From: Anaeromyces robustus
Lineage: Eukaryota; Neocallimastigomycota; Neocallimastigomycetes; Neocallimastigales; Neocallimastigaceae
Assembly (NCBI GenBank): GCA_002104895.1
Contig: MCFG01000115.1
Location: 89,501 to 153,500, forward strand
DNA: 64,000 bases
Reading direction: 5' to 3'
Shown: positions 38,115-51,382 of the stretch, one piece after another
Layout: each line of letters starts with the position of its first letter
How positions within the stretch are numbered: position 1 is the first letter of the stretch
Position numbers and translations under genes: made by a program
The notes under the pieces: generated by a model
What the model was told of the DNA's origin: nothing
The model's database searches: none
What the model saw: only the letters and a program-made list of their open reading frames with translations

Positions 38115-40279
38115 TTATATTTTTATATATATTTTCCAACAAATTGGAATGTTGATATAAATGAAGTCATTTAAAGCAAAAAAAAAACAAGTAGCAACGT
38201 TGTAGATATTTTTTAATTTTATATTTTGAATGGTATTTTGTATGATGGATATACGATTTTTGATTTCTGATTTTGTAACATATTCTTTCAAAACTTTTAT
38301 TTTTTCAATAGTAAATAATAATTATAAAAAGTAATAATATGGAAATAATAATAATACAATATTTATATTTCAGTATTTATTGTCAAAAAAAATGTATTAT
38401 TTTATTTTATTTTATTTTTTTTTTTTGACTTTTTTTTTCTTTATATAAGCACATGATATAATATATTAATTATTATTATTTATTAAATATTATTTATCAT
38501 TATTATTTATTAGTATATGGATACATGATAATAAGTTATATGATATACTTTTATTATTTTTTTCCTTCTATATCATATAATTTATTATCAAGTATATAAA
38601 TAAGTAATAAATTATTATATTTAATCTAACATATAACAATTTTTTTTAGAAAAAATTGTATTTTGGAAAAAAAAAAATTTTATTTTTGAGATTTTTGAGT
38701 AGTGGAGATTATTCTGTAAAATTGTATAATGTACATATATTATATAATGTATATTTAATAGTATATTTAATAATAATCTTTATTAAAAAATATTTTTTAA
38801 TAAAGTTTATATATTTAACATGATAAATATAATATAATAAATTAAAATTCTTATATATATTATATATACTTAAATATATTAAATATTTAATATTAGGAAA
38901 AAAATTTTTTTATTTTTAGGAAAAAGAGTTAAATAAATTGTATTTTAATTCTGATTCGTTAATTCACAAATCTCCATTAAAAGTTTAAATTTAATAAAGT
39001 ACAAAGTATAAAAAAAATTTAAGATTAGTAATATATAATAAAAATATGTTTATCAAAATATCGTTTTGATAAACATATTTTCATTTGTAAATTTATATAT
39101 TTTTTTATTTATATGTTCAAGTTATAACAAGAATTCGTAAAATGTTTGATATTAAAAGAAAATAATATGTGATTGATAATACAAACAAAACGCTTATTTT
39201 AAATATACATACTTTATATATTATTACCATAATAAAACCACAATTTTATGAAAATAAAAAAATTTTTTTTTTTTTAAAACAGTTTTATGAAACTTTATTT
39301 AATATAAAAACTTTATATCTATATATTTTAATTTATAATGTTAACCCATATAATTTATTTTTGATATTTTGTAAAAAAAAAAAAAAAGAAAATTAATTTA
39401 TTGAATATTCTTAGAACATTACACTAAAGAAAAGGGTTGTGGGTACTAAATCTTAATATATTATTTATATTTAATATTTATAATTATGTGAATATATTTT
39501 AGAATAAAGGAGTATATAATTAATTTTATTAATTATATATGTTCCTTAAATTAAATGATAAAATATATAAACCACTACGAATTACTTCAATTTATCACTT
39601 TAAAAAAAGAATAATCGAAAATATAAAGTAAAAAATAATTATATATAAAAATATTAAGTAAAAAAAAAATAATAATCAATATATAAATAATAAAAGTAAT
39701 TCTTTTCAAAAAATCTTTTTATTTATGTAAATTAATGTAATTTATAAAAAATAATCATTATTATACAAACAATTTAAATTAAATAAAAAATTATATAATT
39801 ATTTTACATATATATTTGATAAGCAATAAAATGCTGTAATATAAATAAATTGAAAGAGTAAAACATTAAATTAAAATTTTAAATATAATTGATTAAAATC
39901 AAAGAAAAAAAAAGAATTAAATTCCAGAAAAAAAAATAAATCAAGAAAAAAAAAAAAAAAAAGAAAAGAAAATTAAATCAAAGGGAAAAAAAAATAAAAA
40001 TCAAGAAAGAAAAATTTAAATTTAAAATTAATTTTAAAATTAAATTTAAGCAAAAAATAAAGTAAAATATAACAAATATAAAAATAAAAATTAAATATAA
40101 GCAAAAAATAAAATAAAATATAATAAATAAAAAAAAATAAAAAAAAATAAAAATTAAATATAAGCAAAAAAAAAAGTAAAATATAATAAATAAAATAAAA
40201 TAATATATAATACTATAAATAAATTATTATTAACTAGTATAAATTATTATAATAAATTTAATATTTTATAATATTAAAA
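38115..40279. other. Intergenic region with a perfect hairpin
   Basis: No gene seen. A perfect 18-bp stem with 5-nt loop lies at 39041-39081. The last 400 bp before the mannosyltransferase start is strongly A-rich (39900-40200), likely its promoter and leader. Confidence 0.65.
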
Positions 40280-42013
40280 ATGGCTGCTATAAGAAAAAGA
40301 TACTTCTCTATTATACTTATATTTTTAGTTATATTTTTATCTCTATTACCAATAATTAATTATCATAACAGATATAATGAAATAGTAACGGATATTCCAA
40401 ATAATTATTTAAAAGATAATATTAATGATATAAATATAGAGTTAAATGATACTATTCATGTAAATGAAGAAGTTAAAATAAAATTAAATGATACTATTCA
40501 TGAAAATGAAGAAACTAAAATAGAATTAAATGATACTATTCATGAAAATGAAGAAACTAAAATAGAATTAAATGATACTATTCATGAAGATGAAAAAGTT
40601 CAAATAAAATTAAATGATACTATTCATGAAGATGAAAAAGTTCAAATAAAATTAAATGATACTATTCATGAAAATGAAGAAATTAAAAATGAAGTAGAAA
40701 ATCTTATATTAGATACTTTATTAACTTCTTTTGAATCTCCAACTACATATATAACAGAATTTTCAGAATTAAAAAGTAAAATGGAATTACATACAGCATT
40801 ATGGAATTTAGTATTTGGAAAATATGAAGCTAATGAGGATATTGATGAATTTATAAAGTATAAAGATATATTAATTAATAGTACTACTTTTCTTTCAGAA
40901 GATAATATAGATGACTTAACTAAAGAAAAAAAGCTATTAGTTTCTTTACATCAATCATTATATCCATGGTTATATCAAGATCATTTTAAATCATTAGGAA
41001 ATATAATAAATTCATCTCATGGAAAAGGGTTAGTAATTTGTACAGGAGATAAGCATTTTAAATATGCAAGAAGTACTATTGACAGTTTACGTAATGTTTT
41101 ACATTGTGATTTACCAATTGAAATAATATATAATGGAGAATATGATTTATCATACACAAATCGTGATATTATTAGTGAATTTAATGATGTTTATTTAACA
41201 GATATTTCAGATTATTTTGATAAAAAAATTGTTAATATTAGTGGTTGGGCCATTAAACCTTACGCTCTTTTAGCTTCTCGTTTTGAAGAAATTATATTAA
41301 TTGATGCTGATGTAGTTTATTTACGAGATCCTAAGGAATTATTTGAAGATGAAGGATATATTAAAACAGGTACTTTATTTTTCCGTGATCGTACAATTAA
41401 TCCAGGTCCTCATCCAGGATCAGAATGGTTAAGATCATGGATGACAAATCCATTACCGGAAACTAAAGATTTAAGATTTTATAATGAAGAAACAATGCAT
41501 GAAATGGAATCAAGTACAGTAGTTTTAAATAAAACTAAAAATATACTTGGATTATTAGCAACATGTAAATTAAATGAAAAGAGAATAAGAGAAGATGTTG
41601 TTTATAAATATGTTTATGGTGATAAAGAGACATTTTGGATAGGATTTGATATGGCTCGTCAACATTATAATTTAAATTCTGTTCCTTGTACATATATTGG
41701 TAAAGTTATCGAAAATTCTGAAGGTAAAAGAATTTGTGGTCATATAGGTCATATGTTAAAAAATGGTAAATTTATGTTTTGGAATGGACATGTTGTTAAA
41801 AATAAAGGTTTGCCTGAAAATCAACTTGAATTAATAGATTTTGATAGCTATTATATAGATGATAATAAAGGTGATTGGACTCCAGATTTATCATGTTTAT
41901 TACTTGAAGGTAAAAAGGATCCAACACCTCTTAATGATGATGAACTTAAAATTTTAAATACTATTCTAGATAGAGAAAGAAAGCATCATTATATTATACC
42001 AAAAATGGAATAA
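40280..42013 (+). CDS. MNN1-type alpha-mannosyltransferase, type II membrane protein
   Basis: 577 residues, one exon. A short cytoplasmic tail (MAAIRKRYFS) and signal anchor (about 9-27) indicate a Golgi type II enzyme. Residues 53-136 form a stem of six 14-residue repeats (consensus IELNDTIHENEETK), each with an NDT N-glycosylation sequon. The catalytic domain follows: KGLVICTGDKHFKYARSTI, LPIEIIYNGEYDL, GWAIKPYALLASRFEEIILI with the DAD metal-binding motif at DADVVYLRDP, TGTLFFRDRT, and EMESSTVVLNKTK near the acceptor site. This is the putative-mannosyltransferase (GT71/MNN1) pattern. It is expected to extend mannose chains on N- or O-glycans. GC is well above the flanks. The donor and linkage are inferred from the family. 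Confidence 0.88.
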   Translation: MAAIRKRYFSIILIFLVIFLSLLPIINYHNRYNEIVTDIPNNYLKDNINDINIELNDTIHVNEEVKIKLNDTIHENEETKIELNDTIHENEETKIELNDTIHEDEKVQIKLNDTIHEDEKVQIKLNDTIHENEEIKNEVENLILDTLLTSFESPTTYITEFSELKSKMELHTALWNLVFGKYEANEDIDEFIKYKDILINSTTFLSEDNIDDLTKEKKLLVSLHQSLYPWLYQDHFKSLGNIINSSHGKGLVICTGDKHFKYARSTIDSLRNVLHCDLPIEIIYNGEYDLSYTNRDIISEFNDVYLTDISDYFDKKIVNISGWAIKPYALLASRFEEIILIDADVVYLRDPKELFEDEGYIKTGTLFFRDRTINPGPHPGSEWLRSWMTNPLPETKDLRFYNEETMHEMESSTVVLNKTKNILGLLATCKLNEKRIREDVVYKYVYGDKETFWIGFDMARQHYNLNSVPCTYIGKVIENSEGKRICGHIGHMLKNGKFMFWNGHVVKNKGLPENQLELIDFDSYYIDDNKGDWTPDLSCLLLEGKKDPTPLNDDELKILNTILDRERKHHYIIPKME

Positions 42014-42384
42014 ATAAAAAAAAAGTAATAAAGAAGTATTATACATATATATATAACATAATAGAAAAAATAATAAAATAACAATTATATATTCCATTTT
42101 TTTTTAATTTTTCATATACATATTTATATAATTTATTAAATTTTTTGTAATAATTTAAGAATAAATGAATATATTTAGAATACATTATTTATATTTATAA
42201 TATTTATTTTTTATTATTTCAATAAGAAAAAAAAAAAAACTATTTATACTTATTTTTAATATATTTATTTTAAATAAAAACTTTCTACTTTTTTTTTTTC
42301 TCTATTATATATTTAGATACTTATTTTTTAACAAATAAATAAAATAAATATATAATATATTTATTGCAATAATAAAAAAAATCT
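42014..42384. other. 3' flank of the mannosyltransferase gene
   Basis: AT-rich with A- and T-runs; nothing recognised before the 225-bp tandem array. Confidence 0.6.
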
Positions 42385-42863
42385 ATACAACACTAATAAT
42401 AATAGCAAAAATAATAATAACTAAAAAAAAAATAATAAATAATAATACTAATAATAATCATAATAAAAATTATTAAAAAAAAAAAAAATAGTTTTATTAT
42501 TATTATATTTTATTATTATTCCATTTAAGAATGTTTTATAGAATTTTTATTTTTATATTTATATCAAAATATGTAAAGTCATGTGTTTTATATAATGTAT
42601 TTTTGTTTTGTAAGTTTTATAAATTGAATAAATTTAATAATATTTATTAATACAACACTAATAATAATAATAAATAATACTAATATTAATCATAATAAAA
42701 ATTATTAAAAAAAAATTGTTTTATTATTGTTATATTTTATTATTACTCCATTTAAGAATGTTTTATAGAATATTTATTTTTATATTTATGTTAAAATATA
42801 TATTTTTGTTTTGTAAATTTTATAAATTGAATAATATTTAATAATATTTAATAATAAAACACG

Positions 42864-42896
<33 letters not shown>

Positions 42897-43290
42897 TACT
42901 AGTAATAATCATAATAAAAATTATTAAAAAAAAAAAATAGATTTATTATTGTTATATTTTATTATTATTCCATTTAAGAATGTTTTATAGAATTTTTATT
43001 TTTATATTTATATCAAAATATGTAAAGTCATCTTTTTTATATAATGTATTTTTGTTTTGTAAATTTTTTAAATTGAATAAAATTTAATAATATTTAATAA
43101 TACAACACTAATAATAATAATAAATAATACTAATATTATCATAATAAAAATAATTAAAAAAAATAGTTTTATTATTGTTATATTTTATTATTATTCCATT
43201 TAAGAATGTTTTATAGAATATTTATTTTAATATTTATGTTAAAATATGTAAAGTCATGTGTTTTATAATAATTTTATATAGTGTATTTAT
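42385..43290. repeat. Tandem array of about four 225-bp units
   Basis: The landmark CCATTTAAGAATGTTTTATA (one base variant in copy 2) starts at about 42521, 42748, 42970 and 43196, a spacing of 227, 222 and 226 bp. Each unit carries an AAT run, a T-rich stretch and AAATATGTAAAGTCAT or a variant. The copies differ by substitutions and short indels. Confidence 0.88.
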
Positions 43291-43638
43291 AGGGTATTTT
43301 TATATGCTTTGCAAATTTTATAAATTGATTAATATTTAATAATATTTAATAAAGCTTTTAAAAATATTTTATATTTCCAATAATATATAAAATAATATTA
43401 TAAGATATAAATAATAAATTCAATTTATTATGAATATTTGCTTTATATTAATAAAAATTTGGCTATTAATTGAGTATATTATTTATTTTTAGTATTTAAA
43501 TTATTTTAATAATTCTTAAATATTATAATAATATTATTATAATAATATTATTATTATGCTAAAAATAATTTATATATTATAATTAATATTATAATCAGTT
43601 TTAATATAAATATTAATATTATTATTATTAATTTTAGT

Positions 43639-43704
<66 letters not shown>

Positions 43705-43705
43705 T

Positions 43706-43739
<34 letters not shown>

Positions 43740-46700
43740 ATATATTTTATATATTATTATTTGTTTTATATATATATATAATAACATTATTTTTATATAC
43801 ATTTGATATTGTATTAATATTTGTTTTATATATTTATAAAAAAATAACATTATTTTTATATTAATTTAAATTATACTAAAACATATTTAGTTTTAAACCA
43901 ATTTAAAATGCTAGTAAAAGTAATATTTTTATTAACGATAATTTAATAAAATAGTAAAAATTAAATTTCTATAAAAAATTAAAAAATAAATAAATTTAAA
44001 TTGATCAATATGAAAATGTTTTAATTATTTTAATTATTTTTTTCCATTTTTAATATAAAATTAAAAAAAAAAGTGTAAATTAATATTTATTATAATTTTT
44101 TATGATAATAATTATTAAAATAAACAATTTCTAATAATATAATAAAATTTTCCAAAAAAAGAAAAATTTTATGAAAGAAAAAGTGTATATTAAATGAAAT
44201 ATAAATAATAAATAATAAATAATAAATAATAAATAATAAATAATAAATAATAAATAATAAATAATAAATAATAAATAATAAATAATAAATAATAAATAAT
44301 AAATAATAAATAATAAATAATAAATAATAAATAATAAATAATAAATAATAAATAATAAATAATAAATAATAAATAATAAATAACAATATAAAATAGGGTG
44401 TTTATTTTAAAGTAATTATTGAAATAATAATATTTTGATCATGCTAATTAATTACTTTTTTGCACAATATAAAAATATAAATTATTCCGAGTTACAAAAT
44501 GAATGTTTTCCTTTTATTTATATTATTAATTTTATTTATTAATTATTTATAAAACAAATTAAATATTTATTATACAATATACAATATATCCTAACAAGAA
44601 AAAAAAGATTACATTTTAACTACCACCATACCTATTTATTAATAATAAATTTATTTATTTATTTATAATATAAAAAAGATATTGTTCATAAATTATTTTA
44701 TTTATAAACTAATAATAATAATATTGGCATATTAATTTATTAGCATCATCACATTCTTTTTAATATTTTATTTATGCTTTTTCACATTCTTTTTAATTAT
44801 TTTCTTCTAAAAAAAATATCAATTTGTAATGAATATTTTTTATTCATTTTTTAATTAATTTAATATTTATCATTAATAATTAAAATATTTTAATTTGGTA
44901 ATAATGCAATAAGATGAATATTAATTATATTAAATATATATACATATAAATATATTATATTATAATGCTTATATATTTTTTAATTTAAATAATATATACA
45001 ATTTATATTGTATAATATATTTCTTAATATAATTAATATTAAGAAATATATTAGTTAATAAATCAGTATTTTATTATCAATGATTAAATTAAAAATAAAC
45101 AAGAATAAATTAACCTTAATGGCTAATGACATATAAAATGAAATAAAATGAAAAAAATTATTAAATTAAATTATTATTTATTCATTATTATTATAATTTG
45201 TAGTAATTATTATTATAATTATAAAATAATTACTATTATAATTTATTATTAATAAAATAATTTTACAATTATATATTATTTTGATAATGATTTACCATTG
45301 AATAATATATTATTAATTGAAAATGTCATAAGATATTAGTAATAATTAATAATAATAAATTTAATAATAATAAAAACATTTTATTAATAATTCATCTAAA
45401 AGCTAATTTTATTGAAAATCTTATTACTAATAAAATAATAATAAAAAAATTTGTTACTTTGTTACATATAATACTTTATGTTTTTTTTTTAATTATTATT
45501 TTAAAGTCAATATGTATATATAAAAATTAAAATTCATATAAATATATTAATAATAAATTATAATTAATTTTGTTATGTTTTTACATATATTAAATTTTAT
45601 GTATTTTTTAATGTAATTTTATGAAATCATTGAGGCATTAAATACAATAACTTTACATGTATTATTATAATTTTATATAAGTTTTAAAATAACAAGAAAT
45701 ATAATTCATATTATTGAAAATAACCAGAAATAAAATTAATATTGTTGAAAATAACAAGAAATAAAATTAATATTGTTGAAAAAAAACAAGAAATATAATT
45801 AATATTGTTGAAAATAACAAGAAATAAAATTAATATTGTTGAAAAAAAACAAGAAATATAATTAATATTGTTGAAAATAACAAGAAATAAAATTAATATT
45901 GTTGAAAAAAAACAAGAAATATAATTAATATTGTTGAAAATAACAAGAAATAAAATTAATATTGTTGAAAAATAATAAAAATAGCAATAATATTACTATA
46001 ATTTATTATTTTTAGTTTTTTTATTGAAAAAACTAAAAATAATTATCAAAAAAAAAAAAATTAAAATATTGCATATAGATTTTAAATATTGCATATATAT
46101 CCTAAATAGAATCAATAATAATAAAGCCACGTGATAATGTCACATTTGAATTTTTTAAATAGAAATAAAAATTAAGAAAAAGTTTTTTTCATATGGAGGC
46201 ATAACTCAATTAATATAGATTTAAGTTATTTTAATTAAAATAATATGAAATAAATGATAATTATTAATTAATATTAAAAAATAAATTAAGTTTTGTACAA
46301 CCATTAAAAATATATCTTGATAAGGAAATGAAAATTTTATTCCATAATAAATTAATATAATTATAATATATTTAAATAAATATATCTTAAAATAGAAAGA
46401 TATAAAAAAGACTGTTTTTTCTTTTTTCTTTTTTCTTTTTTTTTTTTAAAAAAAATTTTTTTAAATAACATTTAGTTATTAAAAAAAAAAAAAAAAAAAA
46501 AAACAATTAATAAAATAATAAATGAAAAAAAAAGTTTAAAAAGTTTTATTTAATTAAATTAAAATAATATTATAAAAAGTCAATTATAAAAGACTTTAGA
46601 ATAATAAATAAGTGAATTATTATATTTCTTTTATAAAAGAATTATAATTACTCATATATACTCAATAATCAATATAGTTGTATATATAAAAATATAAAAA

Positions 46701-47051
46701 TATAAAATAGTAATCTAAATTGTAAATTATTATACAAAAATTAAAAAAAGAAAACTAAAATAATAAAAAGTTAAAAAAAAAAAAAAAAGAAAACTAAAAT
46801 AATAAAAAGTAAAAAAAGAAAACTAAAATAATAAAAAGTAAAAAAAGAAAACTAAAATAATAAAAAGTTAAAAAAAAAGAAAACTAAAATAATAAAAAGT
46901 AAAAAAAAGAAAAATTATAAAGAAAAAAAATAAGAAAAAAAACTAAAAAAACTAAAAAAAAATTCACAGTCAATAATAGAAAGTAAAGAAAAATTTTACA
47001 TTAATAAAAAAATTTTTATATAAAAAATTAATATAGATAGAAAAACCAAAG
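43291..47051. repeat. Long intergenic region with diverse tandem repeats
   Basis: No gene seen. AAT array at 43640-43705. AATAAAT heptamers at 44203-44383 (about 26 units). A perfect hairpin at 45013-45053. A 32-bp repeat with 65-bp higher order at 45712-45970. A repeat of about 29 bp (AAGAAAACTAAAATAATAAA) at 46741-46920. A CACGTG E-box lies at 46128-46133 in an otherwise AT-only stretch. Confidence 0.85.
45712..45970 (+). repeat. 32-bp tandem repeat with alternating A/B units
   Basis: Eight copies of ATAACAAGAAATAAAATTAA...TTGTTGAAA. From the third copy on, two variants alternate (AATAACAAGAAATAAAATT and AAAAACAAGAAATATAATT), so the true repeat there is a 65-bp dimer. Confidence 0.9.
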
Positions 47052-48347
47052 ATGACTGGAAATTTTTTGAAGAATTTTGCATTGGAATTCGATGCAACAT
47101 TTTTTTATTCATACTTTTTACAAATTATTCTTGTTTCTTACATGTACATGTCTGTAGGTAATGGTAGATATTGGAAAGTACTTTTATATGGTTCAATATT
47201 AGGATTCTTCGGTGCTGTGATGGAACATTCTTTTTTAGCTTATCAAAGCTTATTACCTGAAGAAGAAAAATATACTTCCAATTTATCATTCCTTTTACTA
47301 CTTGCTGAAATTGGATGGATCGCTACTGAATTCTCTGTACCAGTTTTGAATCTTATCAAGCTTAATAGTCTTTCACATAAAAAACTTGTAAAAATAATTA
47401 ATGTATCGACTATTATTCTTTTTGGTAGTTTTACTTTCTTCAGAATTCAGATTGGTTATCACCGTTTCACAGAACACAAAGTAGGTTGTAAAAAATGTGA
47501 TACTTATCACTCTGAAGCTTTTGGTGTCATGGCTATTACTGATTCTATTTTATCTGTTATGATCTTCTTAAGAATTAATAAAAGTAGTAGACAATATAAA
47601 ATTAAAAAGAATAATGAAAATATTTCTATTTTGACTACTTTCAAAAAATCTTCTGTTTTCTCTCTTTTAATTGTTGATGTAATTAGTATATTTTTATCTT
47701 TAACATATGTTTGGGATGCTACAAAAGATTATGCAAAACCATTCCATGCTCTTAAATCAAATTTCTTATTAATTTTAGCTGTTGATGCCTTTATCTTTAA
47801 ATTTAAAGCTAATACTAGTGGTGGTTCAACCTATAGAAGTTATAATGATAATATGCAATCTAATTCAAATATTGGATTACAAACTATTAGTAATGGTGGA
47901 GCAACTAGTAACTATAATATAAGTAAAGTTGGACAAAAATCGGTTAATGGATGTAATCTTAAAGTTGCTACCTCTAATCCAAATATTAGTTCATACAAAA
48001 GTTCAAATACAAGTATTAGTAATCTTAATAATTATAATACTACTTTGTATTCTTCTCAACCTATAATCCCAAATGTTTATAATAAACAATTTGGAATGTT
48101 TAATAAAAATGAATTTATAAAGAATAAAGAAACTCAAATTAGTATTGAAACACCAAAACCAGCTGCCACAAGTAATAATGATAAGTATTCTTCTCCACTT
48201 GTATATGGCAATAATAACAGTAATATGGTTCATGATTTTAGTGATTCTAGTATTAATAGCAATAATAGTTACCATAATGTAAAACCTTCTATGTTAAAAG
48301 GAAGTAGAAGTCATAATATGAATATAAATAATATTTACAATTACTAA
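47052..48347 (+). CDS. Seven-helix membrane protein with Asn/Ser-rich tail
   Basis: 431 residues, one exon, not recognised. Seven hydrophobic segments lie near residues 12-34, 40-63, 76-101, 110-131, 153-174, 198-219 and 230-248. Conserved-looking polar motifs are EFDATFFYSYFLQ, GAVMEHSFLAYQS, RIQIGYHRFTEHK, the CKKCDTYHSEAFG loop between helices 4 and 5, and YVWDATKDYAKPFHALKS before the last helix. The remaining 180 residues are Asn/Ser-rich and lack structure. The layout is that of a receptor-like protein with a cytosolic tail that could be phosphorylated; that role is an inference. Confidence 0.7.
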   Translation: MTGNFLKNFALEFDATFFYSYFLQIILVSYMYMSVGNGRYWKVLLYGSILGFFGAVMEHSFLAYQSLLPEEEKYTSNLSFLLLLAEIGWIATEFSVPVLNLIKLNSLSHKKLVKIINVSTIILFGSFTFFRIQIGYHRFTEHKVGCKKCDTYHSEAFGVMAITDSILSVMIFLRINKSSRQYKIKKNNENISILTTFKKSSVFSLLIVDVISIFLSLTYVWDATKDYAKPFHALKSNFLLILAVDAFIFKFKANTSGGSTYRSYNDNMQSNSNIGLQTISNGGATSNYNISKVGQKSVNGCNLKVATSNPNISSYKSSNTSISNLNNYNTTLYSSQPIIPNVYNKQFGMFNKNEFIKNKETQISIETPKPAATSNNDKYSSPLVYGNNNSNMVHDFSDSSINSNNSYHNVKPSMLKGSRSHNMNINNIYNY

Positions 48348-49202
48348 GAAAACAAAATTTTCATTTTTGTTTTCTCTTGTAAATATTTTAAAAGAATATT
48401 AAATATAATTAAACATAAGTAATTATTATTATTATTATTAAATAGATAATAATAAATAGAACAAAAAAAATAGAGGATTTATTTTATTTTTTATTTTTAA
48501 ACCGCATGTATAATATTTTCTTCATTTTTAACTTTTTACTTTTATATATTTATATATATAAAAGTTATTTTAAAATAAGTTAAAATTCTTTTTATATATT
48601 TAAATATTATTTTTTTTATTTTTCCTTAATTTTTTTTCTTATAAAGAAAAAAAAAATTAAGAAATAGATGTTTCCTAGTATTAAATTATATAATATAAAA
48701 ATATAACTAGGAAAATAAAAATATAACTATAGGAAAATAAAAAATATATATATTGAATTATATAAAAATATAACTATAGGAAAATAAAAAATATATATAT
48801 TGAATTATATAAAAATATAACTATAGGAAAATAAAAAATAATATAAATATTTTTTTTTAGTAGATAATATATAATCCATAATAGTCAAATAAAATCAAAA
48901 GATAACAAAATTAATATTTAAAATAAATTATTATTTAAAATAAATTATTTGTAAATATAAATAATATTTTGTTAATATTATAATAGAATTATATAGCAAA
49001 TATTTAATTCTATTATGATAAAAGTTTTTTATACTAATAATAAACAAATAAAAATTTAAAAGAATAATCTGTCAAACAAAAAAATATTTAAACGATAATT
49101 CATAATTTAAAAATTATTTAATTAATCTTTATTAATTTGTAAAAGTATAAAATGTTTATTAATGATTATTAAAAGCTTTAATTTTTTTTTATAATAAAAA
49201 AG

Positions 49203-49254
49203 TTTAAATAATAATACTTTGGTAAAGAATTTTACCAAAGTATTATTATTTAAA
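49203..49254. repeat. Perfect hairpin, 24-bp stem, 4-nt loop
   Basis: TTTAAATAATAATACTTTGG and four more bases pair exactly with their reverse complement across the loop GAAT. Pairing ends at both outer edges. Confidence 0.95.
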
Positions 49255-51382
49255 TTGTTGATTTTAGAATTCAAATTTCAAAAAAAAAAAAATATTCTGT
49301 TTGTATAAGACATTTTTTACCTAAAATATAAAAAATCTTAATTATATAATTATTATTTAATAATAATTATAATTATCATTTTATATTTTTTCTAAATTTA
49401 AAATTAAATATTATAAATTTATTATATTTAAAAGAAAATTGTCTTAATTTTAATAATAGATATTTAATTTTTCCTTTTTTTAATTTTATTCTTTCTTTCT
49501 TATTTTTTTCTATTTTTTTCTTTTATTTTCCCTTATTATTATTATTTTAATTTTTTTTATTTTTCCTATCTTTTTTTTTTTTTTTCCTTTTTTATTATTA
49601 TTTTTACTGTCCATTATTAAAATTAAGATATTTTTCTTTTAAATATAACTTTAATTTTACATTATTTTAAAAATGATTGAATAAATATTTTTATCAAATA
49701 ATTGATATAAAATATGAAAAAAAAAAATTAAAAAAATAAAAATTTGGGTCATTCTTTTATTTTTATCCTTTATATTTATTATAAATTAATTAAAATATAT
49801 ACTTTATATATAGTTAAATTTAAGTATATGTATATAACATCTACATATAATTTCAATAATATAAATAGTATGAATTAGATAGTACTTTATATAATGTAAA
49901 TTATATTGTTGAAATTAGATTTAGATATTACAAACATATATTTAAATGTTTCTTTATCTATTACTTAAAATAACTATAGTTTGATTATATTAAATTAATT
50001 TTATTTAATAAATATTATTATCAACTTATCTTTGAATAATACATTCAACAATTATAATTATATGAAATAGTAAAATTATTGAAAACTAATATAAAAGTAA
50101 TAAGAAATAAAAAATTTATATCATATGATTAATCACATTATGATAATTAAATATATAAAGAAATAAAATTTATTTGATATTTATTTATATTCACATATAA
50201 TTTTATTAATGTAAAATTATAAATATTTATGTTTTATATGTATTATTAAAAATATACATATATTTTTGCTCAATCATTATTCTATCATTAATAATTAATG
50301 AATAAATTATTTTCATTATATAATATAAAAAGATTTTATATTTGTATAAATAATTTAAAATAATATAAACAATTATTAAATAAAGAAAGAAATAAAACAC
50401 AAAATCTATTATTTCTGAAGTGTACTTATTAATACATTATTAATTATAAAATATAACATAAATCTTTATGTTTATTTGTCTTTTAGTAAATGTATTATTA
50501 ATATAAAAATTTTATATTATTATTTATAATTATTTATTTATTTATTCATTTATTCATTTACCTATTATATTAATATATATATAACTCCAAAGCATAATTT
50601 CATTATATGAATTTATGACTCATTACAAATTAATATTATAATTCATTAGAAATAACATATATTTGACATATTAGTTTTTTTATACATTTATTTCCTTTTT
50701 TTTTTTTTATACTTTAATATTATTATTATTATTATTATTTATTATTATTAATATTATTATAATTATAATTATAATTATTATTATTATTATAATTATTATT
50801 ATTATTATTATTTATAATATTATTATAATTATAATTATAATTATTAAAATTTAATTTAAATTAATAAATATATACAGTTATACTTTTTACATTTTTCTTT
50901 AATTAAATAAGACAATATATATATTGTATATAATTTATATATATTAAAAGTCAGCTTATTGTTTTATTTTAATAGATTATTATTATTGTAAGTATTAATA
51001 TTGATATTATATTATTTTTAATTAAATTATTAAATAATTAAAAAATAATAATAATAAAAAACCTTTTAATGGAAAGATTTAAATTTTGGTATGGGATATT
51101 TTTTTTCTAACAATTTTAATAAAAACGTATGATAATTTAAATATATTATTATTATTATTATTTATTTATAAAAAATTCAAAATAAATATTAATCTCCTTA
51201 AAAAAGGAATAATTAATAAAATTAAAAAAAAAATAACACTTATATTCCTATGATGAGCAATGATAAATTAATTTTATATTAAAAAAAAAAAAATACATTA
51301 TTCTATGATTTTAATTTTTATTAAAATAATAATTCATTATATATACAATAAATTAAAAAAAATTTTCTTATATATACAACTT

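Noticed and set aside
44090-44386. 98-codon open frame of repeated LLFIIYY
   Set aside because: AATAAAT heptamer array.
45712-45970. Possible CRISPR-like array
   Set aside because: Units are directly adjacent without unique spacers, and the host is a eukaryote.
46128-46133. CACGTG E-box as a regulatory site for the seven-helix gene
   Set aside because: A single hexamer about 0.9 kb from the start codon; no second site or conservation to support it.
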